Assembly (NCBI GenBank): GCA_947464885.1
Contig: CANHYZ010000039.1
Span: forward strand, 1-10,314
Direction of reading: 5' to 3'
Length of the DNA: 10,314 nucleotides
Source: Flavobacteriales bacterium
Lineage (GTDB): Bacteria > Bacteroidota > Bacteroidia > Flavobacteriales_D > Sanyastnellaceae
Below, one piece after another: positions 6,461 to 10,314 of the stretch (position 1 is the stretch's first letter; every line of letters begins with the position of its first letter). The position numbers and the translations under genes are program-made. The notes below the pieces were generated by a model. The model had not been told where the DNA came from and searched no databases. It worked only from the letters and a program-made list of their open reading frames with translations.

Positions 6461-9262
6461 ATGACACACCTTACAACTAACACACACGTTTCCCGTGCAC
6501 GTATGTGCGGCAGAAACCTGCTTGCAGTCAGTATCATTTTGCTGCAAGGCATCATGGCTTTTGGACAAATTCCCGACTATGTTTCTACGACCGGCTTGGT
6601 AGGTTGGTGGCCGTTTTCCGGCGATGCCAATGATTATTCAACACATCAGCTTCATGGTGATGTTGTAAACGCTCAATTGGTGTATGATCGATTCGGAAAC
6701 ATCAATAGCGCTTATTATTTCAATGGTGCGAATGCGCATATAGAAGTGCCCGGAGATTATTTGCTGAATTCTCTTCCGCTTACCATTTCCATTTGGTTCA
6801 AACCATCGATGAACAATGGAGGGGGCACGCTGGTGTCGAAATACATGAACGCATCGTGGAACGGCTGGAACGTAGGTGTAAGCGGTCCCTCTGATTCCAC
6901 TGAAACCATGGGTGGACACTACATCCTGGGTTCACCCATGGTATGGGGCCCCGACGCCTGCAATTGTGGATGTCACGGTATCATCGAAGGATATGGTGAT
7001 TGCGGTAGCGGTCTTACCTATCATGGCGAGCTATATGATCAACAATGGCACCTGAGCACGTTCGTGGTTGACTCCATAGGCGGGCGATTCTACCTCGATG
7101 GCCAACAGGTGAGCAGTCAGCCCTGGGCCGGCATGCCCATGCAAGTAGGCAACTGGTACAGCATGCTCATCGGAGCATATCGCACGAGTTCTTTTCCCTG
7201 GTCCTATTACAAAGGAAATTTGGACGACCTCGGCATTTGGAGCCGCGCATTGAGCGATGATGAAATCGCTGCTCTCTATGTCGCCTCGGATTGTCAGCCG
7301 GCCGCGCATATTTACAACGACTATTATCAAACGTGCAGCAACACGCAAATCGGCGTGGGTGGCGCTATAATGCAAATCAATCCCGGTAATTACGTGGCTA
7401 TCTCCGACTATTTCGGTGATATTTTTCTTTGCAACCTTGGACTTCCCGATGGGATCTACACAGCAAGCATCGACCCCGCGTCATTCGGTTGGGAAACGAA
7501 CTGCCCCATCGAACAATCGTTCGAAGTGGTGAACGGTTCAATAACGCAAGATCCCGAGTTTTTGGTGTACAATGAGAATGCGTGTCCGTCGCCCGACATT
7601 ACCATCGTATGCCCCACCATACGCCGATGCTCAGAGCACACTTGGCCCATTACGATTCAGGCATGCAACAACGCAACTGCAACAGGCCCTCTCGTTGGTG
7701 CCTACGCCATCGCGGACTTTGATTCTGGAATCATTATCGAAACAGCTGATGTTCCATTTACAGCTCTTGGCAACAATTCATACCAATTCGAAATTGGTGA
7801 TCTCGTGCCCGGGCAATGCATCAACGTGAACATACAAGCCAACTTCTCCTGCGATTTGGAACTCGAAGAAACCGTTTGCATGGAAGCTTCGCTTTACCCG
7901 GTTCCGGAATGCGCACAGGATACCGTGGTAACGCCGGGGCCTTGTCAATTACCCTGGGATCATTCCAGTCTGCATGTAGAAGGTTGGTGCGACGAAACCA
8001 CAGGCACCGTGCTTTTCACGGTTACCAATAGCGGTGAGGCTATGCAATGCTCAAGCGAAGTTCATGTTTACCTCGACGGCGAGCTCTATGGAATCTATGG
8101 CATCCAACTCGGTGCAAACGAATCTGTCACGTTCAGCTTTCCTGACACAGGCGGCACCTGGATTCTCCAAGCCGATCAACACCCGCTCCACCCTGGTAAC
8201 TCACACCCTAACGACCACGTGGAAGGTTGTGGTGATGTGGAAGGTGAAGGCGATGGTGACGACGATAACGACGATGGCGATGATGATGACGATGACGAAT
8301 GGGAGCCGGGCCTTGTGGATGATTTGCCTTGCGGTGATGAGTCACCTTTCGTTGATACATTCTGCGGACAAGTAGTGGGCAGTTACGATCCCAACGATAA
8401 GCAGGGCTTCCCGAACGGCGTGGGAGAAACGCACGACATTATGCCCAACGAACAATTGCAATACCTCATCCGCTTCCAGAATACAGGCACAGCTCCTGCT
8501 TATACGGTGGTGATTCGCGATACGCTTGATACCGACCTCGACATATTCTCCGTAACACCCGGTGTTGCTAGTCACGACTATTCGTTTACTATGTATGGCG
8601 AGCGTGTGTTGCAGTGGACATTCAACAACATCATGCTGGCTGATAGTTTTTCGAACGAAGAAGCAAGTCACGGGTTCATTACCTACACGGTCAATCAAGT
8701 GGCTGATTTACCCAATGGCACAGAAATAACCAATAGTGCCTCCATCTACTTCGATTCGAATGAACCGGTGATAACCAATACATCTCTGCATACCATAAAC
8801 CGGTGTGTTCAGAATGACTTGTTGCCACTTGTCGCCATTGACCCCGATGGCACATTGCACGCGAGGGTAAATGCCACAAGCTACCAATGGATCGATTGTT
8901 CTACCAACGAGCCTATTTCCGGCGCAACAGGTTTAAGCTATAACGGCGGATATGGTGCATTTGCGCTGCTTGTTTCCGATGGTTCCTGCGAGGCGCAATC
9001 CGATTGTCTGGAAGTAATTCCGGCAGCAATAGAGGACATTTCAGAAGGTGAAATGAAAATCTATCCCGTGCCTGCAACAAATGAGGTATATGTTGTTTGG
9101 ACCGGCACTGCCGCAAACTTCGCCATCACTTCCCCTGACGGGCGCATGGTGAGCTCCGGAAAACTGCAAGAGGGAACAAACACCATCGACATCAGCACAC
9201 TCGCCACAGGCAATTACTTCCTGAAAGCCGACAATCGCGTAACACGATTTGTAGTCAAATAA
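6461..9262 (+). CDS. T9SS-exported LamG / YDPND-domain protein with acidic tract
   Basis: A 933-residue putative T9SS cargo protein. The signal peptide ends AFG before Gln36; Met15 (6503) is an equally plausible start and would give a 21-residue signal peptide. LamG domain at about 45-275 (GLVGWWPF to LGIWSRAL), with an internal Cys-rich loop (Cys167, 169, 171, 181). A Cys-containing region follows (about 280-590) with segments like those before YDPND domains in other Bacteroidota cargo (CPTIRRC, HPGNSHP). Residues 592-613 are acidic at 16 of 22 positions. The YDPNDK/RFQNTGT domain (DUF7619-like, about 641-782) and an Ig-like stretch (about 785-855) precede the T9SS type A sorting domain (865-933, YPVP). 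A terminator identical to that of the kelch/LamG gene follows. No catalytic residues were recognised; a surface carbohydrate- or protein-binding role is inferred. Confidence 0.92.
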   Translation: MTHLTTNTHVSRARMCGRNLLAVSIILLQGIMAFGQIPDYVSTTGLVGWWPFSGDANDYSTHQLHGDVVNAQLVYDRFGNINSAYYFNGANAHIEVPGDYLLNSLPLTISIWFKPSMNNGGGTLVSKYMNASWNGWNVGVSGPSDSTETMGGHYILGSPMVWGPDACNCGCHGIIEGYGDCGSGLTYHGELYDQQWHLSTFVVDSIGGRFYLDGQQVSSQPWAGMPMQVGNWYSMLIGAYRTSSFPWSYYKGNLDDLGIWSRALSDDEIAALYVASDCQPAAHIYNDYYQTCSNTQIGVGGAIMQINPGNYVAISDYFGDIFLCNLGLPDGIYTASIDPASFGWETNCPIEQSFEVVNGSITQDPEFLVYNENACPSPDITIVCPTIRRCSEHTWPITIQACNNATATGPLVGAYAIADFDSGIIIETADVPFTALGNNSYQFEIGDLVPGQCINVNIQANFSCDLELEETVCMEASLYPVPECAQDTVVTPGPCQLPWDHSSLHVEGWCDETTGTVLFTVTNSGEAMQCSSEVHVYLDGELYGIYGIQLGANESVTFSFPDTGGTWILQADQHPLHPGNSHPNDHVEGCGDVEGEGDGDDDNDDGDDDDDDEWEPGLVDDLPCGDESPFVDTFCGQVVGSYDPNDKQGFPNGVGETHDIMPNEQLQYLIRFQNTGTAPAYTVVIRDTLDTDLDIFSVTPGVASHDYSFTMYGERVLQWTFNNIMLADSFSNEEASHGFITYTVNQVADLPNGTEITNSASIYFDSNEPVITNTSLHTINRCVQNDLLPLVAIDPDGTLHARVNATSYQWIDCSTNEPISGATGLSYNGGYGAFALLVSDGSCEAQSDCLEVIPAAIEDISEGEMKIYPVPATNEVYVVWTGTAANFAITSPDGRMVSSGKLQEGTNTIDISTLATGNYFLKADNRVTRFVVK
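8234..8299 (+). repeat. GAY-rich low-complexity tract coding for poly-Asp
   Basis: Mostly GAT/GAC codons with interspersed GGN and GAA, encoding residues 592-613 with 13 Asp and 3 Glu in 22. Mixed GAT and GAC use shows it is not a pure trinucleotide run. It lies just before the YDPND domain, where it may be a Ca2+-binding or flexible charged linker. The frame stays open and domains resume on both sides, so it is not a frameshift artefact. Confidence 0.85.
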
Positions 9263-9317
9263 TCTTTCTCGAAAACTGAACATGAAAAGCCGCTTCCATT
9301 TAGGGGGCGGCTTTTTT
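9255..9317 (+). repeat. 63-bp direct repeat (gene end plus terminator), copy 2
   Basis: Perfect copy of 5975-6037. It covers the end of the second-last codon, the final Lys codon, the TAA at 9260-9262, the 22-bp spacer and the terminator through its T-tract. Confidence 0.95.
9285..9317 (+). terminator. Intrinsic terminator after the LamG/YDPND gene
   Basis: Same hairpin as at 6005-6037: a 13-bp stem (9285-9297 with 9303-9315), ATTTA loop and six T (9312-9317). A small 6-bp hairpin without a T-tract, GTTATG (9329-9334) and CATAAC (9341-9346), lies just downstream and is of uncertain meaning. Confidence 0.92.
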
Positions 9318-9392
9318 CATGACCCTTTGTTATGGCCCCACATAACTTCATCGCTATTCACACCCGACTCTTGATTGCTTCTCAACAAACCC

Positions 9393-9424
9393 TTGAAAGC
9401 GACCATATTGACAGCGTAATTTTC
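9393..9424 (+). promoter_or_regulatory. Possible Bacteroidota-type promoter of the third LamG gene
   Basis: TTG at 9393-9395 and TAATTTTC at 9417-9424 are 21 bp apart, close to the Bacteroidota pattern TTG / TAnnTTTG (last base differs). It lies 22 bp before the ATG at 9447 and downstream of the terminator, where a promoter is needed. It is a weak motif found by eye. Confidence 0.35.
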
Positions 9425-9446
9425 GCATGACCGGACTTATTATATC

Positions 9447-10314
9447 ATGCGCAAACTGCACTACATCCTATCGTTTGTTTCCACCCTGATGGTGTCGCTG
9501 CTGTCAGCACAGGTTCCAACCTATGCCCCGCTCGACAACCTCATCGCCTGGTACAACTTCAACGGTGATGTAATCGATGCGTCGGGCAATGGTCATAACG
9601 GCTCGACGATCAACACAGCTGCGACAACCGACCGTCAGGGACAAGCCGATCAGGCGTTTCACTTCGATGGTGTTTCCTCCGATATCCTGGTGCCCTATTC
9701 ACCCGCCTTCAACGCTTATCCGCTCACCGTCTCCGTTTGGGTGCGCACGGAAGATGACGATAACGGCGGGATGATCATTCAGCACTATGCCAACGCTTCC
9801 TGGAACGGATGGGTCATGAGTGTGAGTGGGGAAGCAACACAAACCCTTGCGCCGGGCTATATGCTCAATGCGCCGCCCAACTGTAACGGCGTGGTGTCGA
9901 CCGCAGCCTGCGCCACGGGCATCAATTATACCGGTGATGTCTACGACAATCACTGGCACATGCTGACGTTCTCTGTCGATGCTGACAGCGGACGATTCTA
10001 CTTCGATGGCGCGCTCCGAACAACACAAGCATGGACAGGCAACCCTGGCGCGCCCACCAACACCGACGACTTACACATTGGCGGCACCGACCTGGGCTCA
10101 AACTTCATGTTCCATGGCAGCATCGATGAAGTGGGCCTCTGGAACCGGGCACTGACTGACCTCGAAATAGAAACCCTCTACCTCGGCATGCCTCCCGTCG
10201 CCGGCTGTATGAACTCGAATGCCTGCAACTATGCGCCCGAAGCAAGTGTCGACGATGGCTCGTGCGACTTCAACTGCGCCGGTTGCGTGGATCCCTGTGC
10301 GTGCAACTATGATC
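9447..10314 (+). CDS. LamG-domain exported protein, 3' end beyond window
   Basis: The frame stays open from the ATG at 9447 to the window edge, giving 289 codons with no stop. Signal peptide 1-21 (MRKLHYIL to LLSA) is followed by Gln22. LamG domain at about 31-247 (AWYNFNG, FHFDG, GRFYFDG, DEVGLWNRAL). It shares NASWNGW and a Cys-containing loop (Cys146, Cys155) with the LamG domain of the upstream 933-residue protein, so these two are closer to each other than to the LamG domains of the kelch protein. Residues 253-277 form a GCxxxxACNYxPxAxxDDGSC linker repeat, and a second copy begins at Gly279 (GCVDPCACNYD). More repeats and a T9SS sorting domain are expected downstream but are not visible. 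It probably has its own promoter, since a terminator precedes it. Confidence 0.88.
   Translation, partial: MRKLHYILSFVSTLMVSLLSAQVPTYAPLDNLIAWYNFNGDVIDASGNGHNGSTINTAATTDRQGQADQAFHFDGVSSDILVPYSPAFNAYPLTVSVWVRTEDDDNGGMIIQHYANASWNGWVMSVSGEATQTLAPGYMLNAPPNCNGVVSTAACATGINYTGDVYDNHWHMLTFSVDADSGRFYFDGALRTTQAWTGNPGAPTNTDDLHIGGTDLGSNFMFHGSIDEVGLWNRALTDLEIETLYLGMPPVAGCMNSNACNYAPEASVDDGSCDFNCAGCVDPCACNYD

Noticed and set aside
8034..8375. 113-codon ORF rich in Met/Thr over the acidic tract
   Set aside because: Its low-complexity product is the frame-shifted reading of the GAY-rich tract; the main frame continues intact into the YDPND domain.
9329..9346. Possible second terminator after the LamG/YDPND gene
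   Set aside because: Only a 6-bp A/T-containing stem with no T-tract; the strong terminator at 9285-9317 already suffices.

Overview
The window looks like Bacteroidota DNA, most likely from a Flavobacteriales-type organism, with mixed GC of roughly one half. The evidence is threefold. Two large exported proteins end in type IX secretion system (T9SS) type A sorting domains. All three predicted signal-peptidase-I cleavage sites are followed directly by Gln, as is typical of this phylum. The starts have A-rich leaders and no Shine-Dalgarno sequence. Every gene I can support lies on the plus strand, and none is a housekeeping gene.

Layout: (1) 1-255 is an intergenic stretch with a nested palindrome (19-72), a heptanucleotide tandem array (116-139) and a small palindrome just upstream of the first gene. 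(2) 256-5982 encodes a 1908-residue multidomain surface or secreted protein: signal peptide, six kelch repeats, LamG domain, an Ig-like domain split by a FISUMP domain, second LamG domain, Cys-containing GCTDP-type linker, SdrD-B-like segment, YDPND (DUF7619-like) domain, Ig-like domains and T9SS sorting domain. (3) A strong intrinsic terminator is followed by a second heptamer array in opposite orientation. (4) 6278-6430 encodes a 50-residue lipoprotein, 30 bp upstream of (5) 6461-9262, a 933-residue LamG / YDPND / T9SS protein with a very acidic Asp-rich tract. It ends in a second copy of the same terminator. (6) 9447 to the window edge is the 5' part of a third LamG protein, running into tandem GCxDPxACNY linker repeats and cut by the window end.

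The cluster is best read as a group of paralogous, modular T9SS cargo proteins (putative adhesins or glycan-binding surface proteins) with one tiny lipoprotein, probably cotranscribed with the second cargo gene. The substrates are unknown. No enzyme active site, mobile element, CRISPR array, tRNA or rRNA was seen. The most unusual observations are the FISUMP domain splitting an Ig-like domain, the 63-bp perfect repeat that copies a gene end plus its terminator, LamG coding edges conserved in DNA while their interiors have diverged, and heptamer arrays of one family in opposite orientations.
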